Positions 54,481 to 63,633 of a stretch of 64,000 nt of DNA are shown here, piece after piece. The notes under the pieces are model-generated. The model was not told the origin of the DNA and made no database searches. It saw nothing but the letters and a program-made list of their open reading frames with translations. A program made the translations under genes and the position numbers. Source of the DNA: Paracoccaceae bacterium (GTDB lineage: Bacteria; Pseudomonadota; Alphaproteobacteria; Rhodobacterales; Rhodobacteraceae); contig JAAFAB010000012.1 of assembly GCA_018222585.1 (NCBI GenBank), positions 1 through 64,000 of the forward strand. The letters are read 5' to 3'. The stretch's first letter is position 1; each line of letters opens with the position of its first letter.

Positions 54481-55040
54481 TGCGGATCATTGCCGGAGAA
54501 TTTCGCGGCCGCCGACTGGCCTCGCTGGGCAAGGGCGATGCCGGGGCCCACCTGAGGCCGACCACCGACCGGGTGCGCGAAAGCCTGTTCTCGATCCTTT
54601 CGGGCGGGCGCTTCGGCGATCCGCTGGAGGGCGCCGTGGTGCTGGATCTCTTCGCCGGCACCGGGGCGCTTGGCCTCGAGGCGCTGTCGCGTGGGGCGGC
54701 CTCGGCCTGCTTCGTCGACGATGGCCGCGTCGCAGGCCGCCTGCTGTCCGAGAACATACGGGAGCTGGGGGTGAAGGCCCGCACCAGCCTGCTGCGCGCC
54801 AATGCCACCCGCCTGCCCCCCTGCCCCGGCGCGCCTGCGACGCTGGTCTTCCTTGACCCGCCTTACGGCAAGGGGCTGGGCGAGCCGGCCCTGGCCTCGG
54901 CCCTGGCGCAGGGCTGGATCGACGACGGCGCCCTGCTGGTCTGGGAGGAAAGCGCCGCCATCACCCCGCCCGAGGGCTGGCAGGTGCTGGACAGCCGCCG
55001 CTTCGGCGACAGCACGATGAGCTTCCTCGGCAAGGGCTGA
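54480..55040 (+). CDS. rsmD: 16S rRNA (guanine966-N2)-methyltransferase
   Basis: RsmD methylates G966 in 16S rRNA. The 186-residue protein has MRIIAGEFRGRRLA at the start, the AdoMet motif LDLFAGTGALGLEALSRGA and the catalytic motif DPPY (FLDPPYGKGL). TGATG coupling joins it to the upstream reductase. It is convergent with the next gene, with about 30 bases between. Confidence 0.95.
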   Translation: MRIIAGEFRGRRLASLGKGDAGAHLRPTTDRVRESLFSILSGGRFGDPLEGAVVLDLFAGTGALGLEALSRGAASACFVDDGRVAGRLLSENIRELGVKARTSLLRANATRLPPCPGAPATLVFLDPPYGKGLGEPALASALAQGWIDDGALLVWEESAAITPPEGWQVLDSRRFGDSTMSFLGKG

Positions 55041-55070
55041 CACGGCAGAGGTGGGGGACACCCGCCACCC

Positions 55071-55556
55071 CTAGCCCTCGCCGGTCATGTCCTGCCGTAG
55101 CCAGACCATCCGGTCGAGGAACCACAGTTTCGCGCCCATCGACAGCACCAGCCCGGCGACGGTCCAGCCGGGGGACAGCGCCCAGAGGCCGAGGCCCAGC
55201 ACCATGGCGCCGAGCCCCGAGAGCGCCGAGAGGATCATCGCCGCGCGGGCGTGATGGCCGGGAATCGGCACCTTGCGGCGCGCCAGCCAGACACGTTCCC
55301 CCAGCACGCCGCGCGACATCCAGTTGTCGGTGCGGCGCGGCACCGGGAAGAGGCGCGGGTTCAGCCAGACCCAGGCCAGAACCAGCGCCACCGGGGCCCA
55401 GGCCCAGGTGCCGATCCAGACCCGCGACCAGATCGCCAGAGACAGCAGCGGCAGCGTGGCAAGGCGGCTCCAGCCCGACCAGGGGTTCGCATGGCGCGCC
55501 CAGGCGGCCTCATCCATCAGCATCAGCCGTTCGGAGAGGCGCCCGGCGTCCGCCAT
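55071..55556 (-). CDS. Uncharacterised membrane protein (DUF6653-like)
   Basis: The 161-residue protein has about four hydrophobic segments and the block MDEAAWARHANPWSGWSRLATLPL followed by LNPRLFPVPRRTDNWMSRGVLGE, which I associate with the DUF6653 family of unknown role. The ATG at 55556 lies one base after the map stop, so it is likely read with map. The start is clear from the family block. Confidence 0.75.
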   Translation of the reverse strand: MADAGRLSERLMLMDEAAWARHANPWSGWSRLATLPLLSLAIWSRVWIGTWAWAPVALVLAWVWLNPRLFPVPRRTDNWMSRGVLGERVWLARRKVPIPGHHARAAMILSALSGLGAMVLGLGLWALSPGWTVAGLVLSMGAKLWFLDRMVWLRQDMTGEG

Positions 55557-55557
55557 G

Positions 55558-56382
55558 TCACTCTCCGCGATAGGTCGGGTGGTAGAGCCCGCTGGGCGAG
55601 AGGGTGAAGATCTCGCAGCCATCCGCCGTCACGCCGATCGAATGCTCGAACTGGGCCGAGAGCGACTTGTCACGGGTCACCGCGGTCCAGTCGTCCGAGA
55701 GCACCTTGGTCTCGGGGCGGCCCAGGTTCACCATCGGCTCGATGGTGAAGAACATGCCCTCTTCCAGCACCGCGCCGGTGCCCGGACGGCCGTAGTGCAG
55801 CACGTTCGGCGGCGCATGGAACACCCGGCCCAGGCCGTGACCGCAGAAGTCGCGCACCACCGACATGCGGTGGCCCTCGACATAGGCCTGGATGGCGTGG
55901 CCGATGTCCCCGAAGGTGGCGCCGGGCTTCACCGCCTCGATGCCGACCATCAGGCTGTCATGGGTGACCTGGATCAGACGCTCGGACTTGCGCGACAGCT
56001 TGCCGGCGACATACATCCGCGAGCTGTCGCCGAACCAGCCGTCCAGGATCACCGTCACGTCGATGTTCAGGATGTCGCCATCCTTCAGCTTCTTGTCGCC
56101 GGGGATGCCGTGGCAGACGACGTGGTTGATAGAGATGCAGGAGGCGTGCTGGTAGCCCTTGTAGCCGATGGTCGCCGAGGTGGTGCCGTATTCCGTCACC
56201 TTTTCCTCGATGAACTTGTCGATTTCGCCGGTGGTCCGGCCCGGTTCGATCAGCGGGATCACATCGTCAAGGATCCGCGCCGCCACGGCGCCGGCCCGGC
56301 GCATCCCCTCGAAATCGCCCGCCTCGTGAATGCGGATGCCTTCCCGCGTCATGCGGCCATTATGTTCCTGTTCCAAAGCCAT
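55558..56382 (-). CDS. map: Type I methionine aminopeptidase
   Basis: Removes the starting methionine from nascent proteins. The 274-residue protein shows the metal-binding blocks NIDVTVILDGWFGDSSR (two aspartates), FCGHGLGRVFH (histidine), FTIEPMVN and QFEHSIGV (glutamates). The ATG at 56382 follows CAGGGAAC; an upstream ATG at 56403 lacks a site. It is slightly longer than E. coli MetAP (264). It precedes the DUF6653-like gene by one base. Confidence 0.96.
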   Translation of the reverse strand: MALEQEHNGRMTREGIRIHEAGDFEGMRRAGAVAARILDDVIPLIEPGRTTGEIDKFIEEKVTEYGTTSATIGYKGYQHASCISINHVVCHGIPGDKKLKDGDILNIDVTVILDGWFGDSSRMYVAGKLSRKSERLIQVTHDSLMVGIEAVKPGATFGDIGHAIQAYVEGHRMSVVRDFCGHGLGRVFHAPPNVLHYGRPGTGAVLEEGMFFTIEPMVNLGRPETKVLSDDWTAVTRDKSLSAQFEHSIGVTADGCEIFTLSPSGLYHPTYRGE

Positions 56383-56527
56383 GTTCCCTGAAAACCTGCC
56401 CAAAGGGCGCGCGGGCCACTGGCATCCGGCCCGGAAGGGCGGCGCGGGGCACGATGCGCGTCAGGGGCAGAAATAATAGCTTTTGGCGAGAAATGCCAGC
56501 CAAGGGGCAGCTTGCGACGCCCTGACG

Positions 56528-57241
56528 CTACGCCGGCACCGGCGGCGCTGGCAGCGCGCCGCCAAGGGTGATCTCGGCGGGGGAGATGTGGCAGGCGAAG
56601 GCCAGGCATTCGACCCCCGCCGCGCGGGCCGCCGCGAAGCCGGCCGCATAGGCCGGGTCTATGTCGGCGGCCAGTGCCGTGGCGCGCGCATCGGTGCGCT
56701 GGACGAGGAACAGCATCACCGCGCGGTGCCCTGCGGCGGCCATCTGCGACAGCTCGGCCAGGTGCTTCAACCCGCGCGCGGTCACGCTGTCGGGGAACTC
56801 GGCCAGGCCCGGCTGGCGCGAGAGCGTCACGGATTTGACCTCGACATAGCAGTCGGGGCGCGCCGCGTCCCTCAGCAGGAAGTCGATGCGGCTGTTCTCT
56901 CCGTACTTCTGTTCCGGCAGCACCTGCGCATAACCCTCAAGCCCCGGCACCTGCCCCGCCATCAGCGCCTCGCGCAGCGCGCGGTTCGGCACCGAGGTAT
57001 CGACCCCGGTAAAATGCCCGCCCGGGTGCTCGACCAGGCGCCAGCCGTATTTCAGCTTCTTCTTCGGGTCGTCGTTGGGCTCGACCCAGATCCGCATCCC
57101 CGGCTCCGCCAGTCCCATCATCGAGCCGGGATTGGCGCAATGGGCCACGTGTTCGCTGCCGTCCTCCAGCCGGATATCGGCGAGGAAACGCTTGTAGCGG
57201 CGCAGCAGCGTGGCAGGCAGAAGAGGGGTTTGAAAGCGCAT
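56528..57241 (-). CDS. sfsA: SfsA-family protein
   Basis: SfsA was named for stimulating maltose fermentation and binds DNA; its exact job is unclear. The 237-residue protein has the family blocks MRFQTPLLPATLLRRYKRFLADI, AHCANPGSMMGLAEPG and FLLRDAARPDCYVEVKSVTLSR, the latter resembling a restriction-endonuclease-like active site. It is divergent from a CinA-type gene, 48 bases away, and lies about 145 bases from map. Confidence 0.93.
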   Translation of the reverse strand: MRFQTPLLPATLLRRYKRFLADIRLEDGSEHVAHCANPGSMMGLAEPGMRIWVEPNDDPKKKLKYGWRLVEHPGGHFTGVDTSVPNRALREALMAGQVPGLEGYAQVLPEQKYGENSRIDFLLRDAARPDCYVEVKSVTLSRQPGLAEFPDSVTARGLKHLAELSQMAAAGHRAVMLFLVQRTDARATALAADIDPAYAAGFAAARAAGVECLAFACHISPAEITLGGALPAPPVPA

Positions 57242-57289
57242 GTGGCGGGCCTATAGCTTTGAGCGACCACCAGAACAGGGAGAGGTGAC

Positions 57290-58012
57290 ATGGGCAACCC
57301 GAAAGCCGCGATGATCGTGATCGGAGACGAGATCCTGTCGGGCCGCACGCGGGACGCGAACATGCATCACCTGGCGGGCGAGCTGACCAAGATGGGCATC
57401 GACCTCTGCGAGGCGCGTTTCGTCTCGGACGATCAAGGCGCCATCGTCGGCGCCGTGCGGGCCATGTCCGACACCTATGACCATATCTTCACCTCGGGCG
57501 GGATCGGACCCACGCACGACGACATCACCGCCGACTGCGTCGCCGAAGCCTTCGGGCGCTCCATCGACGTGCGCGACGACGCCCGCGCCCTGCTGGAGGC
57601 CCATTGGACCGCCCGCGGCGTCGAGATCAACGAGGCCCGGCTGCGCATGGCGCGCATCCCCGCCGGCGCGCGTCTGATCGACAATCCGGTCTCCATCGCG
57701 CCCGGCTTCACCATCGAAAACGTGCATGTCATGGCCGGCGTGCCCAATGTCTTCGAAGCCATGGTGGCCTCGGTCCTGCCGCAGCTGACGGGCGGCAAGC
57801 CGCTGCTCAGCCAGTCGCTGCGCATCGAGCGCGGCGAGGGCGAGATCGCCGGGCCGCTGGCCGCGCTGGCCGAGCGTTACCCCGAGCTCTCCATCGGCAG
57901 CTATCCGTTCCAGCGGGACGGGATCTACGGCGCCAATATCGTCGTCCGCGGCAGCGACGGTGCGCAGGTCGATGCGGCCATGGCCGAGCTCTCGGGCCTC
58001 TTCCCCGCATGA
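57290..58012 (+). CDS. CinA N-terminal-type (molybdopterin-binding fold) protein
   Basis: The 240-residue protein corresponds to the MoaB/MoeA-like N-terminal domain of CinA (competence/damage-inducible protein A): AAMIVIGDEILSGRTRDANMHHLAGEL, FTSGGIGPTHDDITADCVAEAFG, then PGFTIENVHVMAGVPNVFEAM. The C-terminal nicotinamide-deamidase domain of full-length CinA is absent. CinA-type domains act as ADP-ribose or CoA pyrophosphatases; that is family knowledge, not shown here. Its stop overlaps the GNAT start (ATGA). Confidence 0.9.
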   Translation: MGNPKAAMIVIGDEILSGRTRDANMHHLAGELTKMGIDLCEARFVSDDQGAIVGAVRAMSDTYDHIFTSGGIGPTHDDITADCVAEAFGRSIDVRDDARALLEAHWTARGVEINEARLRMARIPAGARLIDNPVSIAPGFTIENVHVMAGVPNVFEAMVASVLPQLTGGKPLLSQSLRIERGEGEIAGPLAALAERYPELSIGSYPFQRDGIYGANIVVRGSDGAQVDAAMAELSGLFPA

Positions 58013-58749
58013 GCGCGGACCGCACGGCCGAGCTGATGGCGGTGGTGGATGCCACCTGGCCACCGGCCGAGGACATCCGGGCCGCGCCCTTCCTGCTGCG
58101 CCGCGGGGGCGGTGGCGGCAAGCGCGTCTCGGCGGCCTCGACCCTGCGCGACGGCATCACCGGGCCCATCACCGGCCCCGAGATCGACGCCGCCGAAACC
58201 GCCATGCGGGCGATGGAGCAGGTCCCGCTGTTCTCGATCCGCCCCGGCGACGAGGCCCTGGACGCAGAACTCGAGGCCCGCGGCTACGAGGTGGTCGACC
58301 CGGTCTGGATCTACGTCATGTCCGCCCCCGCGATGGCCGCCCTGCCGAAGGCGCGCGAGCGGGTCAGCGTCCCGGCCTGGGAACCGCTGGCCATCCAGCG
58401 CGAGATCTGGGCGGCGGGGGGCATCGGCCCGGCCCGGATCGAGGTCATGGAACGGGTCAGCGGCGCGAAGACCTCCCTCATCGGGCGGTTCGAGAATGCG
58501 CCGGGCGGCACGGCCTTCGTCGCGCTCTCGGGCCGCATCGCCATGCTGCACGCGCTCGAGGTTCTGCCCGAGGCGCGCGGCAAGGGCATGGGCCGCGCGA
58601 TGATGATCGACGCGGCGAAATGGGCCAGCCGCCAGGGCGCCGAGGAAATCTCGGTGGTGGTGACACGGGCAAACGCGGGCGGAAACGCGCTCTACCGGTC
58701 GCTCGGCATGGTGCAGGTCGGACAGTACCATTACCGTCTGGGGTCATGA
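58009..58749 (+). CDS. GNAT-family N-acetyltransferase
   Basis: The 246-residue protein has a GNAT acetyl-CoA site in its C-terminal half: LHALEVLPEARGKGMGRAMMIDAAKWA and then NAGGNALYRSLGMVQVGQYHYR. The N-terminal half is an incomplete duplicate of the fold. The ATG at 58009 is coupled to the upstream CinA-type gene. Its substrate is unknown. Confidence 0.9.
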   Translation: MSADRTAELMAVVDATWPPAEDIRAAPFLLRRGGGGGKRVSAASTLRDGITGPITGPEIDAAETAMRAMEQVPLFSIRPGDEALDAELEARGYEVVDPVWIYVMSAPAMAALPKARERVSVPAWEPLAIQREIWAAGGIGPARIEVMERVSGAKTSLIGRFENAPGGTAFVALSGRIAMLHALEVLPEARGKGMGRAMMIDAAKWASRQGAEEISVVVTRANAGGNALYRSLGMVQVGQYHYRLGS

Positions 58750-58768
58750 ACGGGAGGAGACCCAGACC

Positions 58769-59332
58769 ATGACCCAACAAGTGACAGCCCTCGACCTGCC
58801 GATGCAGGATCCGCTGCCGGAACGGACGCAGAAGTATTTCGACATCTGCCAGGAAAAGCTGGGGATGGTGCCCAATGTGCTGAAGGCCCATGCTTTCGAC
58901 ATTCCGAAGCTGGAGGCCTTCACCGCGCTCTACAATGACCTGATGCTGGGCGAGAGCGGGCTGAGCAAGCTGGAGCGCGAGATGATCGCCGTGGCGGTCA
59001 GCGCCATCAACCATTGCTTCTACTGCCTGACCGCCCATGGTGCCGCCGTGCGCGAGATGGGTGACCCCGAGCTGGGCGAGATGATGGTGATGAACTGGCG
59101 CGTCGCCGACCTGTCGCCGCGCCAGCGCGCGATGCTGGCCTTCACCGTGCAGGTGACCGAGGCCTCATCGACCATCGAGGAAGCCGACCGCCAGGTGCTG
59201 CGCGATCATGGTTTCAGCGACCGCGACATCTGGGATATCGCCAATGTCGCGGGCTTCTTCAACATGACCAACCGGATCGCCAGCGCGGTGGATATGCGCC
59301 CGAACCCGGAATATCACGCGCAGGCGCGCTAA
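58769..59332 (+). CDS. Peroxidase-related (AhpD-like, carboxymuconolactone decarboxylase fold) protein
   Basis: The 187-residue helical protein has the AhpD-type redox motif in NHCFYCLTAH (Cys-x2-Cys with a nearby histidine) and belongs to the uncharacterised peroxidase-related group. It may act as an alkylhydroperoxidase. GGGAGGAGA lies 11-19 bases before the ATG. It follows the GNAT gene by 19 bases and its stop shares a base with the next gene. Confidence 0.9.
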   Translation: MTQQVTALDLPMQDPLPERTQKYFDICQEKLGMVPNVLKAHAFDIPKLEAFTALYNDLMLGESGLSKLEREMIAVAVSAINHCFYCLTAHGAAVREMGDPELGEMMVMNWRVADLSPRQRAMLAFTVQVTEASSTIEEADRQVLRDHGFSDRDIWDIANVAGFFNMTNRIASAVDMRPNPEYHAQAR

Positions 59333-60306
59333 TGGTGTCGGGGCGGGTCCTTGCGCGGCTTGCGCTGCTGCTGGCGCTCTGTGCGCCGCTCGTGCCCGGG
59401 CAGGCCCAGCCGGTCGACAGTCAGCCCCCTGCCGCCCCACCCTTCGACGGCCCGCCCTTCGACACCCTGCCCTTCGCCGCCACTCCCAGTTTCTCGGAGC
59501 GGGGCAACCCGGAGAGCTACGGCTTTCCCACCGGACCCTCGGTCGATCATGCCGCGCCACCGCTGGAGCAGGTCGAAGGCGAGGTGACCCGCCGCGCCTG
59601 GCAGGTCGAGGCGACCGGAACCACCTCGCTGCAACTGCTGAGCCCGATGCGCGCACAGCTGCAGCGGACAGGCTGGGAGGTGGTACTGGATTGCGATGCC
59701 CGCGCCTGCGGCGGCTTCGATTTCCGTTTCGCGCTGGACGTGATCCCGGCACCGGCGATGAATGTCGATCTCTTCGACTTCCGCGCCCTGACCGCGCGGC
59801 GGGGCGCGGCGCGGGTGTTCCTGCTGGTCAGCCACAGCGGCAATACCGGCTACGTGCAGATGACCCACGCCGCGCCGGGCGGGGCGGCGCCCCTGCCCGC
59901 CCCCTCTGCCGAAACGCCTGTGCCGACGGTCTCCGGCCTGCTGACGACACTGCGCAGGGACGGTCACGCGGCCCTCGACGACCTGCGCTTCGCCACCGGC
60001 GAGGTCGCGCTGGAAGAGACCCCCGCGCCGTCGCTGAGCGCCCTGGCGGACTTCCTGCGCGACACCCCCGGAGCGCGGCTGCTGCTGGTCGGCCATACCG
60101 ACAGCGAGGGCCCGCTGGACACCAACAGCGCCCTCTCTCAGCGCCGCGCAGAGGCCGTGCGGCAGAAGCTGATCGACCTCGGCGTGGCGCCGGACCGGCT
60201 GGAGGCCCATGGCGTCGGCTACCTCGCCCCCCGCGCCTCGAACGGGACCGAGGCCGGCCGCCGCGCCAATCGCCGGGTGGAAGCGGTACTGATGGACACC
60301 CCCTGA
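59332..60306 (+). CDS. OmpA-family periplasmic/outer-membrane protein
   Basis: The 324-residue precursor has a signal peptide (about residues 1-25, ending PGQA), a proline-rich linker, a domain with ATGTTSLQLLSPMRAQLQRTG and LDCDARACGGFDFRF that resembles DUF4892, and a C-terminal OmpA peptidoglycan-binding domain (GHTDSEGPLDTNSALSQRRA, then GYLAPRASNGTEAGRRANRRVE). It likely contacts peptidoglycan from the outer membrane. It is joined to the upstream gene by a one-base TAATG overlap. Confidence 0.9.
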   Translation: MVSGRVLARLALLLALCAPLVPGQAQPVDSQPPAAPPFDGPPFDTLPFAATPSFSERGNPESYGFPTGPSVDHAAPPLEQVEGEVTRRAWQVEATGTTSLQLLSPMRAQLQRTGWEVVLDCDARACGGFDFRFALDVIPAPAMNVDLFDFRALTARRGAARVFLLVSHSGNTGYVQMTHAAPGGAAPLPAPSAETPVPTVSGLLTTLRRDGHAALDDLRFATGEVALEETPAPSLSALADFLRDTPGARLLLVGHTDSEGPLDTNSALSQRRAEAVRQKLIDLGVAPDRLEAHGVGYLAPRASNGTEAGRRANRRVEAVLMDTP

Positions 60307-60337
60307 CGAAAGAAAACCCCGGCCAATTGGGCCGGGG
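60307..60337 (-). terminator. Terminator of the LysR-family gene
   Basis: CCCCGGCC (60317-60324) pairs with GGCCGGGG (60330-60337) around a five-base loop. On the minus strand the stem is followed by TTTTCTTTCG, so it fits the LysR gene; on the plus strand no T run follows. Confidence 0.8.
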
Positions 60338-60380
60338 CACGAGGTTCCGTGACTGAGACACGGGGGGAGGAAAGACGGTG

Positions 60381-61286
60381 TCACCAGTCCAGCGGACCCT
60401 TGTCCTGAAAGGCGGCGACGAGAAAATCGATGAAGGCGCGGACCTTGGGCTGGGTGAAGCGGCCCGGTGGATAGACGGCGTAGATGCCCTGAACCTCGAC
60501 CGGCAGATCGGGGATCGCGTCCTCGACCAGCCCGTCGCGCAGCGCCTCGTGGTAGAGGAACGACGGCAGGTAGGCGATGCCCAGCCCCGAGATCGCGGCA
60601 TTGAGCAGCGACTGCCCGTCATTGACCGAAAGCCACCCGGCGGTGCGGATCTGGCGCTTCTCGCCCGAGGGCGCGGTCAGGCGCCAGACATTGCCTGAGG
60701 CCTGCGAGGAATAATGCAGCAGCTTGTGCTCGTTCAGATCGTCGATCTTGGCCGGGCGGCCGTACTTCTCGAAGTAGGCGGGGCTGGCGATCATCCGGTA
60801 GGCGGTCTCGGTCAGCTTGCGGGCGCGCAACGAGCTGTCCTCCAGCTCTCCGATGCGGATCGCCATGTCGAAGCCTTCCGAGATCAGTTCGACGTAGCGG
60901 TTGTTCAGCACCATGTTGACGGTGATCTCGGGATATTCGCGCAGGAAGTCCCCCAGCACCGGCGAGAGATGATTGACGCCGAAATCCGTGGCGACCGAGA
61001 TCCGCAGCAGCCCCGAGGGTGCGGACTGCATCGAGGTCACCAGGGCATCGGCCTCGCCGGCGTCGTTCAGCACCCGGCGGGCGCGGTCGTAATAGGCCAG
61101 GCCGATCTCGGTGGGCGAGACACGGCGGGTGGTGCGGTTGAGCAGGCGTGCGCCGAGGCGGGCCTCCAGCGAGGAGACATGCTTGGAGACGGCGGATTTC
61201 GAGATCCCCATCTTCTTCGCCGCATCGGTGAACCCGCCCTGGTCCACCACGGTGGCGAAAGCCTCCATTTCCGTCAGACGATCCAT
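60381..61286 (-). CDS. LysR-family transcriptional regulator
   Basis: The 301-residue protein has an N-terminal helix-turn-helix (MEAFATVVDQGGFTDAAKKMGISKSAVSKHVSSLEARLGARLLNR region, residues 7-50) and a two-lobed effector domain. Its sequence resembles the CrgA/AaeR subgroup. I chose the ATG at 61286; a GTG at 61304 is possible. The nearest upstream region (61287-61457) has no identifiable partner gene, so the target is unknown. A terminator follows. Confidence 0.94.
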   Translation of the reverse strand: MDRLTEMEAFATVVDQGGFTDAAKKMGISKSAVSKHVSSLEARLGARLLNRTTRRVSPTEIGLAYYDRARRVLNDAGEADALVTSMQSAPSGLLRISVATDFGVNHLSPVLGDFLREYPEITVNMVLNNRYVELISEGFDMAIRIGELEDSSLRARKLTETAYRMIASPAYFEKYGRPAKIDDLNEHKLLHYSSQASGNVWRLTAPSGEKRQIRTAGWLSVNDGQSLLNAAISGLGIAYLPSFLYHEALRDGLVEDAIPDLPVEVQGIYAVYPPGRFTQPKVRAFIDFLVAAFQDKGPLDW

Positions 61287-61457
61287 GTCCCAAACCTGTC
61301 GCACAAGACTGCCCGCCGTTTATTGGCAGCGAACAAGGCACAAAAGCGGCAGACAGCCGACAATATCGGGGTTTTGTTCTGTATCGTTGATGGCGCGGAA
61401 ACAACCCGGATGCGGGTCAAGGGCCTGGAAACAATGGCTTTCCGGCGCCCGGGCGCC

Positions 61458-61844
61458 TCAGTCGGCGCCGGTTTCCACGCAGTGTCGGCGGAAGGCGCGT
61501 TTCAGCATGTCCAGCTCCGCGCGTAGCAGGGCGACCTCGGCCTGCAGCGTGTCGCTGACCATCTCGCCGGCCAGAACGGCGAAGGAGTTCAGCACCCGGT
61601 TCTCATCGGCGCGATCGCGAATCACGAAGACCTGCACCCCGTCCGAAATCGCCTCGGGCGGAATCGGCACCGAGATCGCCCAGGTGCCGGTGGCCTCCAG
61701 CGCGTGCACCTCGACATCCTCGATGCGCAGGTCCTGGCTGAGGACCTCGATCTGCGGCGCCGGGGCGCTTTCGGGGACGCTCAGCACGCCTTCCCACTTG
61801 CCGGCCAGCAGTCGGGTCTTGGTCAGGGTCGTCTCGCGGGTCAT
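61458..61844 (-). CDS. Uncharacterised protein, 128 residues
   Basis: A soluble, beta-rich protein (KWEGVLSVPESAPAPQIEVLS..., ATGTWAISVPIPPEAISDGVQVFVIRD) with a C-terminal helix (LQAEVALLRAELDMLKRAFRR) that looks like a short coiled coil. Not recognised. CCGGAGGAC stands before the ATG. It follows the DUF6478-like gene by 13 bases and is likely in its operon. Confidence 0.7.
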   Translation of the reverse strand: MTRETTLTKTRLLAGKWEGVLSVPESAPAPQIEVLSQDLRIEDVEVHALEATGTWAISVPIPPEAISDGVQVFVIRDRADENRVLNSFAVLAGEMVSDTLQAEVALLRAELDMLKRAFRRHCVETGAD

Positions 61845-61857
61845 CGGCGTCCTCCGG

Positions 61858-62631
61858 TCACAGCTCGGCCCGCGGGCGGCGGCTGAGGGTGAGGTCGCGC
61901 AGGGTGACCTCGTTCATCTGCGGCCGCTCGAAGATCAGGTCGATCCAGGCCCGCTCGATGCGCTTCTCGTTGATGTTGGTATAGGCGAGGTCGAATTCGA
62001 CCATGCGGTCGGCCTCGTGCAGGGGCAGCTCGCGCACCAGCTGCTCGGTATTGGGGCCGTGCTTGATGTTGAGCCGGGCGAAGATCTCCAGCGGCTTCTC
62101 GATCTGCACCATGGGATCGAGGCGGATCAGGTGGCTTTTCTTCAGCCCCTGAAGGGCCTCGTCGGGCAGGTTGACCACCAGCGACAGGAAGGAGCCGTCG
62201 AAGCCGAAGACATCCAGACGCAGCGCGTAGGGGGCCAGGTCGCTCTCGCGCCGGTTGCGCAGCTGGCGCAGGGTCATCTCAGAGGCGGCGCAATCGTGGA
62301 ACAGGGTCAGTTCCTCGCCCAGTTGCGCGCCCGAGCGCAGGGCGGTCAGGCCGCTCTGGGCCAGGGGGCCGCGCCAGGCCTGGGGCCGCCAGGACCAGTC
62401 GGTGCCATGGGGCACCGGGAAGGCCGACGACCCGATGGCGGGCAGGCCGAGGCGACTGTCGGCGACATGGATCAGCTCGTCGAGCTCAGCACGCAGGTCG
62501 CGCGCCTGGCTGCGCTGGCCACGCAGCGCCGAGAGCGGCGTGGCGGCGACCTGGCGGGCGCGGCTGCGCCAGCGGCGCAACTCGCTGCGGTTGACCAGAG
62601 CGGCAAGGAGGGATCTGCGCGAAGCTGCCAT
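61858..62631 (-). CDS. DUF6478-like uncharacterised protein
   Basis: The 257-residue protein starts with a basic region (NRSELRRWRSRARQV), followed by FPVPHGTDWSWRPQAWRGPL and LFHDCAASEMTLRQLRNR. I associate it with DUF6478, a Rhodobacteraceae family of unknown role. It has no signal peptide or membrane segment. It precedes the 128-residue gene by 13 bases, so both probably act together. Confidence 0.75.
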   Translation of the reverse strand: MAASRRSLLAALVNRSELRRWRSRARQVAATPLSALRGQRSQARDLRAELDELIHVADSRLGLPAIGSSAFPVPHGTDWSWRPQAWRGPLAQSGLTALRSGAQLGEELTLFHDCAASEMTLRQLRNRRESDLAPYALRLDVFGFDGSFLSLVVNLPDEALQGLKKSHLIRLDPMVQIEKPLEIFARLNIKHGPNTEQLVRELPLHEADRMVEFDLAYTNINEKRIERAWIDLIFERPQMNEVTLRDLTLSRRPRAEL

Positions 62632-62736
62632 GGGTCCTGTTGTCTGGCTCGCCAGGGGCGGCGGGCCGGGTCTGTCGTTGTCGGGGCAAGCCTACCCCAT
62701 CGGGAAGGCGATACAAGATCCCCCGCGCCGGGGCGG

Positions 62737-63633
62737 CTACTCGGCCGCGACCGAGGGCACGTTCTGCGAGGATCCGAGGCCGGTGGTCTGGTCGATCTCG
62801 GGCGGGGCGGCGGCGGTCAGATCGGGATCGGCTGCCCCCGGGGCGTCGGGGCTGGCGGCGCGGATGGCCCGCGCCATCGCCAGCAGCAGGGGCCGTCCAC
62901 CCGCCTTGGCCACGGCGCTGTCCTGCGGCCCGTAGGCCGCCATGGTCACCGCCTGGCCGTTCAGGGTGAAGACCCCGCGCCACTGGCGGCTGTCGGCGCT
63001 GCCGACGAGGGCATTGCCGCCGCTGGAGAGGTGCAGCAGGCGCACCTCATCCCGTTCGAGACTGTCCAGCACGCCCATCTCGGCCATGTCGGCGGCCAGG
63101 GCCTCGGCGCCCGGCAGCTCTCCGGCGTAGGGGGTGACGGTGACCGTCAGCAGCGCCAGCGCCACCGGGTTGCCCATCTCGCCGCCCGAGAGGATGTCGC
63201 AGCGCGCGAGCAGCGCGAAGGACCGGTCGTCGCGGGTCTTCAGGCTGCGCCCCTCGATGCAATAGTCGTCGGGGCCACGGATCACCACGTCGCCGCCCGC
63301 CGCCGGGGCCGAGACCAGCACCGGCCCCACGGGTCGACGCAGCGACGAAAAGAGACCCAGCCCGCCGCCACCGTTCTCGACCTGTCGGAAGGCCCCGCCC
63401 GAGGCGCCCGTGGGCGTGTCGAGGCAACCCGAGAGAGCGAGACAGGCCGCCAGCGCCGCCAGCGGACGACCGAAGCGGGGGAGGAAACGGGCCGGTGCGC
63501 TGTCGCGGTCGGCCAGTCCCCTCGGCAGGAAACGGGCCGGCGCGCTCTCGCGGTCGGCCAGCCTCTGCGGCAGGAAACGGGCCGGCGCGCTTTTGCGGCC
63601 GGCCCGGGTCTGATCAGAGATCGGCGTAGACAT
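62737..63633 (-). CDS. Uncharacterised lipoprotein with repeat-extended presequence
   Basis: The 298-residue precursor has a clear lipobox, LSGC with Cys70, after a hydrophobic stretch ([14 protein letters not shown]). The presequence is unusually long because a 15-residue unit (SAPARFLP-x2-LADR-E/D) is repeated 2.6 times (residues 15-53). The mature part is rich in alanine and contains [35 protein letters not shown], with two cysteines. Not recognised. The only Met upstream of the repeats is at 63633, inside the end of ilvD (20-base overlap). Confidence 0.72.
   Translation of the reverse strand: MSTPISDQTRAGRKSAPARFLPQRLADRESAPARFLPRGLADRDSAPARFLPRFGRPLAALAACLALSGCLDTPTGASGGAFRQVENGGGGLGLFSSLRRPVGPVLVSAPAAGGDVVIRGPDDYCIEGRSLKTRDDRSFALLARCDILSGGEMGNPVALALLTVTVTPYAGELPGAEALAADMAEMGVLDSLERDEVRLLHLSSGGNALVGSADSRQWRGVFTLNGQAVTMAAYGPQDSAVAKAGGRPLLLAMARAIRAASPDAPGAADPDLTAAAPPEIDQTTGLGSSQNVPSVAAE
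63475..63591 (-). repeat. In-frame 45-bp tandem repeat in the lipoprotein presequence
   Basis: Units begin at 63591, 63546 and 63501 (minus strand), each starting AGCGC followed by CCGGCCCGTTTCCT; the third is partial (27 bases). The first two differ at only a few positions, which suggests recent duplication. Confidence 0.8.
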
